Below are positions 11,110 through 23,583 of a DNA stretch of 64,000 nt, piece after piece. Below the pieces are notes generated by a model that did no database searches, was not told the DNA's origin, and was given only the letters and a program-made list of their open reading frames with translations. Within the stretch, counting starts at the first letter, position 1. Each line of letters opens with the position of its first letter. Source of the DNA: Lactifluus volemus (taxonomy: Eukaryota > Basidiomycota > Agaricomycetes > Russulales > Russulaceae); NCBI GenBank assembly GCA_022376515.1, contig WTXI01000018.1, positions 372,001 through 436,000 on the forward strand, given 5' to 3'. The translations under genes and the position numbers were made by a program.

Positions 11110-12647
11110 TCAGTCCGAGCAATATCCATTCGGATTCTTAGAATGCCAGTTCCACAGGTCACGGCACATCGTCGTGAGATCCTGTGTTGCACGGAACCCG
11201 AGTTCCTCCCTCGCGAGTGAAGGATCTGCCGTTAGATCCGGAACGTCACCGCGCCTACGACAATGACATAATTATCGTAATGATTGCAAATTACACAGAC
11301 AAATGAGCAACGCACCGACGACCAACAATGTTAGATTTGTAGGGAATCCGGTCGTAGCGCGCATGGCTTCGAGGATTTGCAAAACGCTAAAGCCCTGCCC
11401 TCGTCCAAGGTTGTATGCTTTGAATGGCACGGGCGGCTTGCAGTTGTCACAAGCATTGGGGCTGGGCGCAAGCGCATCAAGCGCCAGAGATGGCCCGCCG
11501 CCAGGTCGAGCACGTGTAGGTAGTCGCGCACGCAGGTCCCATCCCTACGTAAGAAAAAAGGAAAACAGTCGTTAATCTCGCTCTGAAGAATAGGCCAAAA
11601 AAAAGGGGGGGGACATACGGGGTGGGATAGTCATCCCCAAAGATCTGCAGCGTGGTTTCTTTTATGCGCCCAACGGCCATCTGTGCGAGTAGGGGAAGGA
11701 GATTGCCTGGTCGCCCACGCGGATCCTCGCCAATCAGGCCAGAAGGGTGAGCGCCCGCGGGGTTAAAGTAGCGTAGCGCAATGGTACGCCAGCGCTTAGG
11801 TTCCGCTATACCGGCGCAAGGCGTATCATCAGCGGATAGGGGGAGGAAAAGAGAGTGGAGAGGGAGGAAGAACGCACCTAGTGTGAGGTCCTCGATCACC
11901 CTTTCGCACATCACTTTACTCTGCCCGTACGGGCTGTCCCCCGTGAGCCGGGTCGTTTCTGGGATTGGGACCAAGGGAGGGGTGCCGTACACGGTTGCGG
12001 AGGACGAATAGACGAGTCGGGTGCAGTCGAATTCAGACATGGTTTGGAGGAGGAATATCGTCGCGCTGACATTGTTGTGGTAGTACGTCAATGGAATTTC
12101 GTTCGATTCGCCAACCGCTTTGTAGGCCTATTTGGCGCCAGTCGGGTGAATATCAACGTGGCCTTTTTTTTTTGGGGGGGGGAGGGGGAAGAACGCACCG
12201 CTATATGAATGACACCCCAAATACCACCCTTACCATACTTTTCAAATACAGCGCGTACGGCCTCACGGTCAGTCAAATCGCACTGGTAGGCATCGATTAC
12301 CGTGGACTGTTTGTCGAGGTCTGTCGCATCTGCTGGCAAGCCGCTCCGTGCTAGCTCTTCGAGTTTTGAGATGGCTTTGGGATAAGAGTTGTGGTAATTG
12401 TCGATGCATATGACTTTGTATCGCCGTGTTTCTTGGAGGGAGAAGACGACGTGGGAGCCTGCCACGTTACCAGTAAGTCAGCCATAAGAGGGAAAAAATA
12501 GAGAAAGTTGGCCGACCGATGTAACCGGCACCACCGGTGACCAGAACACGCTGTTAGAGAGAGAAAAAAAAAAGGTTGAATGAATGGGTCGCACGATAAG
12601 AGTGAAGGAAGCCGCACTCTAAGGGAGGGTTGCTCGGTAGAAGGCAT
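11110..12647 (-). CDS. GAL10: UDP-glucose 4-epimerase
   Basis: Interconverts UDP-glucose and UDP-galactose with bound NAD+ (Leloir pathway, cytosol). Exon 1 begins [10 protein letters not shown] at 12647; exon 2 carries the NAD-binding [12 protein letters not shown]; then [29 protein letters not shown] and SPYGQSK (the catalytic Tyr-x3-Lys), [42 protein letters not shown] and a C-terminus ending NPNGYCSD with a stop at 11110. It lacks the mutarotase domain of yeast Gal10, so it is a stand-alone epimerase of the GalE type. Several short introns are present, some with GT-run donors. One frame break at about 11485 (after AAGHL) fits one missing base. Confidence 0.9.
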
Positions 12648-13497
12648 TGAGGGTGTAGTAGTAAAAAAAAATTGGAGGGAGGAGATAAGTTAAGTTGAAT
12701 TATTCTATGGACAGGGCCGAGTCAGAAGCGAGACAAAGAGAGTGAGTGAGTGAGCGGGCAGTGGTTCGTTGTCAGAAATTGACCTGTATTTTTTTTTTCC
12801 TACCCGAGACGTGAAATTACAACATCCCGTCCCGTGTTAACGTTTACCCCTCATGTCTCTCTATTTTCTTTACTCGATCGGCAACAGCCAAAAGGACTTT
12901 TTCCTTAGCACACAAAACATGAGGCTGCTGTCTTTGTTCGAAACCCTCGCCCTCTCAATGTGCTCTCCCTTGAACCTCTTCCAAACTATTTATCGCACGG
13001 TCGCACGACCAAATGACGCTATTCCTAAACCGGGCCGGTATTCTGACCCTGTTGCTAGGACCCCCAAATGTTCCTCTCAAAGTCGGTTTGAAGTTCAGCG
13101 CTCAGCTGGTGACTTGACAGTTCTACGTGTACTAGTACTGTACAACCGCTCCAACCAGGTGATCGTACTCCAAGCACATTTCACAGCACTGGTTCTCTCC
13201 ATCGGACCCATCAAAGTATGGTGTCTATAATTAGTCACAACTTTGTAAACACAGCATTATTCCCTGTCCAGCTGGCTGGGGGATGCTTTAAATATATCTG
13301 CCACCGGATGGACCAATTACTCTCATCACAGAACCAGTTTGCTTCTGTGATCGTCATGAGGTCACGGATGTTTCATGCATCTGCCTCTGAGGATGCAGCG
13401 TGATAACAACTACGCCAAAAGGCGTAATATTAGATTGCGATGTGACAGAACAAAGTACTGCAAAGCACCCCAATTATCAGATGGCCCATTCTGCGGC
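12648..13497. other. intergenic, no gene recognised
   Basis: This is the spacer between the epimerase start and the THOC1 stop. The plus-strand open frames (12853-13230, 13400-13993) show no domain, and the second runs antisense to THOC1. The sequence near 12735-12755 is a GAGT-rich simple stretch. Confidence 0.5.
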
Positions 13498-16036
13498 TCA
13501 CCCCTCCATCTTGACATCGCCCTCCGCATCCTTCACAGCAGCAGCTGCGTCGCTCCCGAGTTTCCCCGAGACATCCTGCTGCGCAGCCCCTCCTGACTTG
13601 GCAGTATCCTGCGATATCACTCCCACAGGACTGGTCCCGCGCTCCTGCGCCGCAGCACTCTCGCGCGCCTCTCGCTCCCGATCTATCTCCGCTGCCAAAG
13701 CGATGATGTCACCCACGCCAATCTTGGCAAACTGCGCAAGATATTGGTCGCGAGCCGTGCGTAGCGCAAGCCACGCCCAACGTTGTTTGTTCTGTGAGGG
13801 TAGGCAGGCAGCAAGTCATCTCAGATTGCAAAAACGAGAAAGAGAATATATTACCTCTTCTAGTTTGAGAATCTGTTCGTCCGGAGGCGTGCTGACCAGT
13901 GGTGTCGCCGCCGGTGCTGGAGTCGTTATACGTTCTGATGCTGCAGGCGTAGGCGTTGTTGATGGAGGAGGCGTTGGCGTCGCTTGCGCCTGAGACTCGG
14001 TTGCCTTGGTCGATGACGTTGTGGATCCGGGTTTTGCGGGAAGCGAGGGATGGAGGGTGGCCGTGGCTGTGGCCGCAGCCGAGGTAGAAGGCTTAGCTGG
14101 CTCGACAGTCGATTCTGGCGCATTGGGTATTGGGGTCGGGGTGCCAGACGCTGCCGCTGCTGCTTTGGCACGTGCGGCAGAGATACGTTCCGCTTGACGA
14201 GTGAGTGCTTTTTTGCGCATCTCAATCCTGCTATCTTCGAGCTTGATCTTCTTCACAAAGTCTTTCACGTCGCCAGGCCTTAAAAAAAACTTATAAGCGT
14301 ATCCAATAAAGATAGGGAATATCGGCAAACGTACTGGAATGGGTTCTCAAGGTCGCCAAGGCCTCTGTATCCCATCTCCCAAATTTCAGTGAGATGGGCT
14401 GAGCCGAGCGAATGTGCCCATTCTTCTGGCTCTGCGCGCATTTCCTCCCTTTTCGGCCGTGTGGATTCTTCCAGACCTGGGCCCGGCTCAGGCTCGCGGT
14501 CAAACGGGGCACATAGATCGTTCTTCCACCGCACCCAATTGCGCTCCCGCTCGACTACACTGGCGACAGCGTCGGCGAGAAATCGGCCGGCAGGAGCCGT
14601 CTGCCTGAGCTCCTCGTGGGCCCGCGTTATCGTATCAGAGACCCACTGCACGGCGTCACCTTCAAGTGTAAACTCCATCTGGAGTGAGCGATTACGTGGA
14701 GAAACCCACAAGACCTTGGCCTCCTTTGTGAACGTCTGCAGGTGGTGAAGTAGCACAAGTAGTTGAAACAAGAACTGCCTTCGGAAGTAGGTGTCTGCAA
14801 TCTACGGTCGATGTCAAATTGTAATCAGATCAACATCAATAACGCGAGCGTACTTCGAGATCAAGTAGATCAGGGCTTGTCAGAACTTGGCAAAGAAGTA
14901 CTCCTTCCCAGTGGTTTGTTCTATAGCAGGCTCTACCTCCCGCTTTCGCTTGAGAGGGTTTGCTGCCGCAGCGCCGGTCATAACCGTACGACTACCTGTG
15001 AGAGCACGCTCTTTTGCCGTTGCCTCCTTAATCACAGGTAGTACCCTGTTGACGGCTTCCTGAAACTCGCCAAATGTCTGTGGAAAGGCAAACTGCGATG
15101 GCTTTGAGAAATGGAGTTGAAGAGACCAGAACGTATTGTAAAAATCTTTAAGAACGCTGAGCATCGGGCAAGAAAACGCGTGAGAGGATTTCACTTGCCT
15201 TCTTTTTTCTCGATCGTCTCTGTTGCCGACTTGGAAGATGTACTGGGCGACTCATCGACGGCCATAGCATCCGCCGATTTTCCTCGGTCCTCCGTCTTTT
15301 CGTCCTGGGTCGCTTTTTCTCGAGGATACCGTACAGTCTCCCATGTCGGACCGTATTCGCCACGCAGATTCACGCCGCTACGCTCGCCAAGTGGGAACAC
15401 ACCGCTAAGAACGGTGAGAATACGGCCGCAAAAGATAGTGTTGGATCCCATCTTGGATAACCGGCGCAGAAGGTCATTTAGGGTGCGAAGGACGATGAGT
15501 GCCTTTCCTTTCTGAGGAACCATCCCTACAGTGAGACGGGCAGCCCTGGACTCAATCCAGGAAAAATGTGCGAGCATGAGGAGATAGTTTGTGTTTCGAG
15601 GAGATCCTGGAGAGTTGATAATGGAAAGGATTGGTCACAAGCATCTATCTGGAGGTGTCAGAGGAAGGAAACTAGCCCTGCAGGAGAAAGACGCGCACCT
15701 TGTTCGGTCAAAGTCAATACAAGCTCCAGCCTATCCTTTAGTTCATCGTAATAGGTCGTCTCTGGATCACTGAGTGCATTTCCCTCTTTCATCTGAGGTA
15801 GAGTGGCCAATTAGGACTATGTTTCACGAAAGATGACGCGTGCGTACAGCGACAGTGAATATTTCGTTCTTCAATGCCAATTCCCATTGTCCGCGCATTA
15901 CATCTGGGGAGGAATTTGAGGGAGTGTCCTGTAGAACTTTCGACACGAGCTCGTCAAGTTCATCTTTTTGAAACGGTCGAGGGGGTAATGACTGTAATAT
16001 GCAGCGAAGAGCAGCTTCGGGTGAACGGTGGACCAT
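13498..16036 (-). CDS. HPR1: THO complex subunit 1 (THOC1/Hpr1)
   Basis: Component of the nuclear THO/TREX complex that couples transcription to mRNA export. The diagnostic block is [37 protein letters not shown], which matches the family's core. Upstream lie [13 protein letters not shown] and QDLLETQTI; downstream [36 protein letters not shown] and the helix [20 protein letters not shown]. The C-terminus is a Pro/Thr/Ala-rich tail ending [11 protein letters not shown] chose the ATG at 16036 ([11 protein letters not shown]); an in-frame ATG at 16090 is possible. One frame break near 15563 sits in a run of five T where six would restore [10 protein letters not shown]. It is head to head with the small gene at 16099. 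Confidence 0.85.
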
Positions 16037-16098
16037 GGACGGATGAAGTAAGTGGCTCTGACGCAAAAAGGCGCGCGTGACTTTGACCACTTACAGTC

Positions 16099-16440
16099 AT
16101 GTCCGACTCAAAGACGCACACCACCACGACTTCAAACTCCTCCCTCACAGATGTCTCTGAGCAGGAGCAGCAGAATTCATCTCTTTCCGATGATATCGAA
16201 CACATCTCCCAATTATTGGCACAGGACATCCCCGACGACGCCGCAGACCAGGACATCACAACTTTAGTGCAACAGCTCGAGCGGGCCGACTCCATCGGTC
16301 AAAAAGTTGAAGGGAAGATTGATGCGATTTTGGACACGTTGGATCACCTTCTCGGTACGCTACAACGCGACGGGGATTCCCGGACTGTCGATGTCCAGGT
16401 TGGCATGACCACGTCTCAGAAGAGTGGTGGTGGACAATGA
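16099..16440 (+). CDS. small coiled-coil protein, unknown function
   Basis: A single uninterrupted frame of 113 codons from an ATG at 16099. A Ser/Thr-rich N-terminus is followed by an acidic helical segment (DDIEHISQLLAQDIPDD, ITTLVQQLERADSIGQKVEG, KIDAILDTLDHLLGTL), which has heptad-like spacing and probably forms a coiled coil. I do not recognise the family; a small subunit of a larger complex would be a reasonable guess only. Just upstream is a plausible 5' UTR intron (16049-16096, GTAAGT..TTACAG). The promoter must lie inside or across the 5' end of THOC1. Confidence 0.7.
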   Translation: MSDSKTHTTTTSNSSLTDVSEQEQQNSSLSDDIEHISQLLAQDIPDDAADQDITTLVQQLERADSIGQKVEGKIDAILDTLDHLLGTLQRDGDSRTVDVQVGMTTSQKSGGGQ

Positions 16441-17780
16441 TGCCTCCGAGCGGTGATTTGTTTGATCTTTAATAGGTTGTTGACAGGTGCGTACCGTACA
16501 AGTACGTGTTCCATCGCGGCTTTTCAGCTAACTAGTCACAGACAAGACAGCGGCTGTAGTAAATCACACGGCCGTTTCCTACCGGTACCGTCGTTGCTGC
16601 AGTCAGCTTCGGCCAGGTACTAGTAATATCCTCCACCACCCCATTGTGCCTCCATCACGGAGTGGCTGTCCCTTCATTGATGCCCTCGCAAACTCCCGAG
16701 TAATTCTTACCCTCAAATCAACAACAAGCCACTGGTGGTGCCATACATTAAACCATTTTCAGTCCAAGTTGCAACCAAGGCCAACCAATACCGAGTGTTC
16801 GTGTAATCACTATACGTTCACCGTAGAACTTATCGATTTTCTTTACCAAATTTGGCCTAAGTATAATGAAAGCCCGTACCCCTCCGTGTTCAGCGCGTTC
16901 GGCTCGCGCCTGCCTATCTCGTCTGATGAAACAACCTCACCGAAATTCAAAAGGCGCCAGCCACGAGATATATGAGATGGGGGCTTTGTCCCTTACTATC
17001 AACTTTGGCGAGGCGCACGCATACTCAGGGCGAAATGGAATTCTAGGCCCGTGACTGATATTAGGGTTAAGCCCTTTATTCACTCGGGAATGCCACGTCT
17101 GTGTGCCTGCGGAAGCAAGTCTCAGGTATTAGCGATCCTCGGGTACCTTTTATGGATTGAGCAGGCCAGTTCAAACCACCGTAGCGCGACCGCCAAACTT
17201 TATGAGCAATATTCCCTCCTCACCCTAGGCCGAGGCCGTTCAACACTCTGGATCAAGTCCAAAAATTAGGGCTGAAAAAGAAAGAGATCATCTTCATCTT
17301 CTTCTAGAGCATAAGTCATCATCTTCCCAGCTGTTTGAAATGAGATTAACCCCCTCGCCAAGCTGGAACTCGGCCCGTAGTCAAAGGACTCGTTCACAAG
17401 AAGACTCGTGCTCACCCTCTTTTTGCACTAGATTCGCTACGATCTCAGGAGGTGCTTATTCCCAGTGATGTCCGCGGACGAGAGCACTCATCAGAAGCCA
17501 CATCTGGCTTATGAGCAAAGCACTTTTGTGAAATTTTCCATATTAGGAAGCGGCGTGATTTGCAAAACTTTAAGAGTGTACGGCAAGGAAATCTATGTAT
17601 TGTTGCAGCGTTTATGAATCATCAGACTTTTCTAAAAAGCTCGTCCTTCGACATTATCTATCTATGAGGTCCAATCAGAAGAAAAGTCATACAAGACAAC
17701 GCACACACACGGATGCGTAGATTCTACACAACTGCAACAACGTGCGAAAAGCAAGCTATGGCAGACCAGTCACCTGACGA
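16441..17780. other. intergenic, no gene recognised
   Basis: About 1.3 kb with only short frames of 60-110 codons lacking domains or exon logic. No RNA gene is seen. Confidence 0.5.
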
Positions 17781-18348
17781 TCAAGCGCGAGGTGCTGCTC
17801 TGGCCGCGATGGCAAGCAAGTTCTTGAAACATAGTCAGAATACCCTATTCGGATTGGGAAACCGTTTTACATACCTGGAAGCCAGCAGGGTGGGCGCCGA
17901 TGATCTCACCCAATTTATGACCGCGTTGGTACGCGTAAAATCCGGGAATCTGCGCGTGTACACACGAGTCAACGGGTACGTAAATTGAGTGCCAGTGTGT
18001 GCGCCACGCGCCATCCACTGAACTGGCATACGAAAACAAAAAACCAACGAACTGTCTGCCCGCCAACGTTCTCCACAACGTCATGCACATGGTCTATGTC
18101 GACTCTGTAAAAGTCGACACCAGGGTACGAGCCAGAGTCGGCGACGCCGTTGAAGATCGGCGTCATACCGCGGCAGGGCCACACCAGTACGCCCAGAAGT
18201 AGATAAAGGCGACGCGATCCGTGTTGGTCTGTACGAAGCCAGACGAGACGAGGGGTGCGATGAGAGATGGTACACTATGAATGAAAGATCAAAAAGAGCT
18301 CACGACGCTGTTGAACTGTGCAAGTGAGGTGACTGGGATCACAGCCAT
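17781..18348 (-). CDS. thioredoxin (paralogue 1)
   Basis: Small dithiol oxidoreductase. Reading the minus strand: MAVIPVTSLAQFNSV (ATG at 18348), then VAFIYFWAYWCGP..RGMTPIFNGVADSG, GVDFYRVDIDHVHDVVENVG, then IPGFYAYQRGHKLGEIIGAH (the cis-Pro region IPGFY) and a short last exon ending AARAAPRA with a stop at 17781. The WCGPC site is intact at codon level only if one T lost at about 18174 is allowed for, since the frame breaks exactly inside CGPC. Introns follow VENVG and GFQ. It is more divergent than the five copies at 23.1 and 48-53.7 kb and carries different flanks, so it is an older paralogue. Confidence 0.8.
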
Positions 18349-19666
18349 AATTTGTCTATTACGTCGTTGGAGAAAAAAACGTGCGTTTGGGGGACAAGGT
18401 TAAGAAACAGAGATGGGGAGACCCGATCGTAGTGCTTGACAGGGACAGACGGTGGTCCTTTTATGCAACAAACTCTATCGTAAGACGATTTGTACGTGGT
18501 TGGAGATCCACAAGTGGGAACATGCGGCCAGTTCCAGGGTTACAAGGGATATTTCGCGTCTGGATAGATGTGCAAGGCGCCGAGACCGGATCGCACACGA
18601 TGACACCTGCCATTGGTAGGCAGTTGACTTGTCAGCGCGTCCGAGGGTCGTGTCAAGGCTGCCGCAAGGCATAGCGGGTATTGGGTGGGATGCTTGGAGT
18701 AAACGAGCGGATGGCGGAATTGTGGGAGCGAGGGGGAGCGCTTGTACGGCAAGTGCCACCACCCCATGCCCGAAATCGGATTAAAGGGACAGCAGGGGTG
18801 GACTTGCCTGTGAGCGTTTAAGGAACGCACCTTGAACCCGTTTTGGAAGGGCCGAATCACGGAGGACAAAGGACAGATCAGAAATTAGGTGGCAGGTGGG
18901 ATGGAGAAGGTCAAGAGAAACGTACCTGGTCCCCTCGCCAAGTGATTGACAGGAATACGGTAATGGATTACGTTTGCCAGTTTGTTCTCCTGTGCCTAAC
19001 GAGCCTTATTTTTCGATCGCGGTGACCACACTGTACGCCAAGGATCGGAAGGCTTGGTGGGATGCTTTACTTGGAGGTTGCAACTTGACAATCCTGCACT
19101 TATCAACCGGGACTCATGGATGAACCTCGGGCAGCTTTGTGGGGACGGTATGACGGGATAATGCACTCGGCAGAGATATACTGTACCCCTACCCCTACCC
19201 CTTTCCCCTCAGTCCTTGTATGTTCCGAGTACGGGGCCGATACAACGGTGATGGGTGCATTAAGGCATGAAAGGGAAAGTGGGTTCTCGTTTAATTGTTG
19301 ATTGGCTTGGTGCTTCTGCTGGGAAAAGGAAGAATGAGCTGACATGTTTGGACTGTCAGCGAGGAATGTTGGCAGATAGATTGCAGTACGAGCCAAGGGT
19401 GGCCAAGACCTTGAAGCATCAGATCGATCTCAGGTGATCAGGCGTAAACCTGCAGCTCTCAACCTTGTTACGGCAAGGACTATACTGGGGAAGAGGAAGG
19501 AGTGAGATGGCCACTTAGTAGTAGTCCGAGCCCACGTGGTTGGTGCTCGGACTCGGCACTAAAATTTGCACCGAAATGGGCCGAAAAGCAAGGTACCAAC
19601 CCCCGCCTTGGACTCACTTCGGCCGCCGCAACGTCAACGAACACTGACCATCGACAGAGTTCACTT
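18349..19666. other. intergenic, no gene assigned
   Basis: Minus-strand frames of 95-109 codons (18475-18869) contain no domain I know. A short TACCCC triplication lies at about 19181-19202. The upstream in-frame extension of the next gene starts at 19502, but I prefer its ATG at 19667. Confidence 0.45.
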
Positions 19667-22574
19667 ATGGCTTCTATGCCTCTTGGTCTGGCCACTTTGA
19701 CCTCCCAGTCTCCGGAAAACTCGACCGAGATGCCCCTCGACGCCACCTTGTCATCACAGCCTCAGCATACAACCACTATACCCAAGAAGAAGAAAAAGAA
19801 AAAGTCAAAGAAACCTAAAGGCGACCCCACTTCCAAACCTCTTAATGAAGACGACGAACCTAGTCCACTAGTATTGCGTATAAGCCGCAACAAACATTGG
19901 CGATATATCAGCTCATACCACGTATGTCTCTTTCGCTTGATCGTCTTTACCCACAAGCATATCATGAGAAATAGGGCCCATGGCTGCAGCTCCCGATAGA
20001 GCTCCTCGAGTCTCTCCTTCACCTAAATCTTGACCCTGCAACCTTCCAGCCCGAACCGCGCATGGTCTCACTCTCGCCACCTCCCCAACACAACCACCTC
20101 TTCTCACGCGTGCGCGATCGCACCTACCCCGGTTTTGGCGACCTCTCTCCACCCGACTCTCCACGACGAAATGTTTCCTCTCTATCCTACCCACTGTTGC
20201 CCGCCCCACCACCTGGCAAACCGATACCTCCGCCGGTTGATCCCGGTGTCTTCCGTTCTGTCACCACTATTCGCCGTCTCATAGACGAGGCCTCCGAACT
20301 GGCCATACGTGCTTCTTCCGGGATGTCTGCAGCTGCACTGGGCTCTATACGCGGTAACGGGAGCCCTAATTTGCACGGTAGCCCTTGGGCTCTTGCACAA
20401 TCCTTGGGCATGAATCCTTTGGGCGATTCAGGTGGAGGAAGGAACGTTGCAATGTCCGCGATGCGGATTCACCGCCTGCGCGCCCTCGCAGTGCAGAAGC
20501 TCGCCGCTGCATATAGAGCTGACGAGATTGCCTCGAGCGTGATGGTAATGCAAGGTGGGAGTGTTTTCGAGGACATCGCAGAGCGTGTTCTCAAAGTTGG
20601 TCCGTGTCTCCTTCTCTTTGACACTTGATACTCGTTCACACTAGACATTCAACTACAGATCCGAACGATCCAGACGCCAAGTACGTTCATTTTTTCCACG
20701 AAAAGATACCCTCTCGGTTCGTGTTGTCTCCATCTTCTCTGCGGGCTCAACTCACTTAGGGAGAGTAGACAACTCGCCGAGTCTACTACGACTCGCGTTC
20801 TCGACGAACTCATAGAGGCATATCCTCAACGCATCGAGCTTTTCCGTACTCGTGGAATCGTCCGCACCTTCCTCGATGAGTATACGGCTGCCATCAAGGA
20901 TTTTACCCATGCACTCAAGGAGGCACGGTCACTACGCAAAGCTCGTTCCTTCCACCTCAATGGCAGCCACCCTTCGCAAAGCAGCAAAGGCAAGGGCGAC
21001 AAGAAGAAAAAGAAAGCAAAAAAAAGTTGAACGGCCAAGCACCTCCCAACGGAACCAGCGCACCAGACGGGTGCGGCGATGCCTCTGAACCCGAAACCCA
21101 CCCGTCCACCCATCTGTCCTCCCGGATGCTCCAGAGCCCATCGAACCGCAATACTCTTCCTACGCGGCGCTGCCTACCTTCAAAACGCTATCTTTTTGAT
21201 CGAGGAGCGGATCTTGAAACTCGAGGGCATCCGAAAGAGGATCTCTGCCGAAGGCGCAGCGGAACTCCGTCTTTGCTACATCCAAAGCGGACGCTACGGC
21301 GGCGTCGAGATTGGTAACCTGGATGGGCCACTGGGCAAAGTTGACGGGCCAAAGCTTCAAGCGTACAGGGGCGTGCTCGCGGACGGCGCGTTTCGTGAAC
21401 AGGTCGGCGGGTTGTTGAAGAAGAGCATACGGGACCACGAACGATTTCTCGCCCATTTCGACGCGCTCGAGACGCCTGCACCACCGCCGCCCACCTCTAC
21501 CAGTTCACCCGAGTCTGACGGCAGTGATGTCGATGTCGATGTCGACGTTGATGACGACGACGACGATAATATTGTCGAGCGCGCCGCGTACGCCTTCCTA
21601 CTCTCCGAAGCGCTGCGCCCTGGCTCGCACGGCACACCACCTCCAGCGCCACTTCCAAATGCAGCGGTCCTATTCACGACTTATCATCCTCTGCTCGTCG
21701 AATCCCACTTTTCAATGTTGCTTTGTCTCCTCATGCTAGGCGACTTTCCAGCGCTGCTTCGCGCGTTCGTACGCGCCGCTAACGTCGTCGACGGTTTAGA
21801 GGGTTATCCGGTCTTTTTGCCACCGCGATCGATGGCACAAGCGAGTTTGTAGAGACGCTCGATCGTCTGGCAGGTAGTTGGCGCGTAGGCGTCCAACCTC
21901 ATTCGCGTGCGCGTGCGCGGTCAAATGCCAACAACAACCATCACAACAATGGAAAACTCGCGATCGAGCCACCACCACCACCACCTGCACCAGCTATGCC
22001 GCTTCCAACGTTTCTAAACCCTTCCGAACCTTCAACCTCCTCGTCCCCCTCGTCCACCAACTCTTGGTCTGCTCCTTCTGCTTGTGCGTCCGGTTCCGGT
22101 TCTGCATCTGCATCTGCGTCCACGTCCGCGTTGGCGTTATTTTCGCCACCTACATCGCGCCTTGCGACACCTTCACCCTCTTCCACACCCACACCCGCTA
22201 CGGCAGCACCACACAGCAGCAATAACGGCAGCTCCACCCTCGACCTCGTCGAATCTCTCGACTGCGCGCGCATCATCCTCGCGCCCGTTGCCGAGCGTCA
22301 ACGTGCACGCGCAGCTGAGCATAGCGGTGTCGCGCTCGAGAAGAGCAAGTTTACCTCTTCTTCCTCTTCTTCCTTGTCTTCCTCTTTTGCTGTCGGCGCT
22401 GGCGCCGCCAGTGGTGAAGGTGGAGGAAAGTCCGCTGCTGCTTCTGCTGCCGCTGGTAGTAGTAGTAGGTTGAAGCCGATGCCGATTAACATATCGTTGC
22501 ATGGTCCACGAGTTGATGTTGTTCTTGCTTGGCTTGCTGCAGTGTGGTTGGTAGAGCTTGAGAGCGTGGCTTGA
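19667..22574 (+). CDS. TPR-like protein, conserved fungal type, unknown function
   Basis: It begins MASMPLGLATLTSQSPENS, then a Lys-rich block (KKKKKKKSKKPKG) and, after an intron with donor GTATGT at about 19923, PIELLESLLHLNLDPATFQP. A helical domain follows (VDPGVFRSVTTIRRLIDEAS, AMRIHRLRALAVQKLAAAYR), then a TPR-like pair (VLDELIEAYPQRIELFRTRG, IVRTFLDEYTAAIKDFTHAL), a second domain with LFLRGAAYLQNAIFLIEERI and FTTYHPLLVESHFSMLLCLL, and a long Ser/Pro/Ala-rich tail with short Asp and Ser runs. I cannot name a function. Frame breaks at about 21027 (in a run of eight A), between about 21120 and 21155, and near 21848 each need one base. A partial inverted copy lies at 49786-50508. Confidence 0.7.
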
Positions 22575-23089
22575 AAAACAGACGGGCTCTACTAGTGCGA
22601 GTTGAAGTGATTTGTAATATATAATGAGTACGGCGAGATTGGGCAGTCAGTTTTTAGCTTTTTGTGTTTTTTAAAACTTTTTGTGTTAATCCGTTGGCGG
22701 GAAGCGAATACCCTGCTTGTTTCTCCTTTTTGTCCATGAGCACACCGATCATTCACTATCCAAAAACGACTCATTCGAGTTGTAGGGCTTGTTGTAGGTC
22801 GTTGGTAGAATTATTCTTGTCAACAACCAAACTGGACAAGGGCACGAAAATGGAACAAAACATAAGTTAAAGTAAACACCACGAGATCCGCGAAGTTGAT
22901 CAATGAGGTGGAGAAGGGTACCCAGTATATCGGTCTGTCCTCGAGATCGATCATTAGGAAACGCGACAAATGTCTTTACTTTCAACGCGGCAACACTGTG
23001 TATCTGAACGGCGACTCCACTACATGAACATCGTACAAATATTTAAAACGGACGCTACAACAACGCGCTCGACGTTCTGACATTTTTTA
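22575..23089. other. spacer with conserved thioredoxin 3' flank
   Basis: No gene. The part nearest the thioredoxin relic (about 22900-23085, minus strand) keeps landmarks also found after the copies at 48-53.7 kb, such as TGTCAGAACGTCG, GTTGTAGCGTC and AATGATCGATCTC. The flank was therefore duplicated with the gene. Confidence 0.6.
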
Positions 23090-23583
23090 CTACGCCTTTT
23101 GAATGTTTTTTGAATTATGGACTATTGGAAGCCACATGTCAGTACTAATGTTTTTTTTTAAGCCTCGATGACAACCCTGCAACACACACACACCTTGAGC
23201 TTCCCATCGTCGGCGCCAAACAAAGTTCATCGACTTGTTTACCGTCTCTGTATATCTTGAACGTCGGCATCTTTGATAACAACTCAGCAAAACTTTGAGA
23301 CTCAAAAAAATACACGGGGGATCAAACGTACAGCGCTACTAATGCCTAACTTCTGCGCAAGACCTTCGAGTTCATCCACATCAATCTTGACGTTCGTAAA
23401 TGACTTGAGTATCCTTCCAAGATGGGTGCGATCCTGTTGCTCGGGCCAGACGACGTAGCCCAGAAGTGGACGGCGACAACCTTACCCGATCTACACCGCG
23501 ACCCGCTCGGTGAGTAAAGAGTCAATCAGAATGAGGTCTTTTACGCACTTACGCACAATTCATTTGATAGGTGTGACCGTCAT
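23090..23583 (-). pseudogene. thioredoxin relic with SSGPS in place of WCGPC
   Basis: Homologous along its length to the intact thioredoxin at 53214: start MTVTPIK at 23583, then GKVVAVHF, WATSSGPSNRIAPI where the paralogue has [28 protein letters not shown], the cis-Pro exon MPTFKIYRDGKQVDEL, and a short last exon with a stop near 23090. Both catalytic cysteines are serine codons, by substitution rather than by frame loss. Exon 1 is truncated, part of exon 2 is deleted and the frame is interrupted, so no functional redox enzyme is expected. A TATATAAAA box lies at about 23647-23655 upstream. It sits 400 bp downstream of U2 copy 1, as copy A does after U2 copy 2. Confidence 0.8.

Noticed and set aside
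17713..17988. 91-codon plus-strand frame
   Set aside because: It is the antisense of the last two exons of the thioredoxin at 17781-18348.
19181..19202. TACCCC triplet as an interstitial telomere
   Set aside because: Only three units and no longer array; too short to support the claim.
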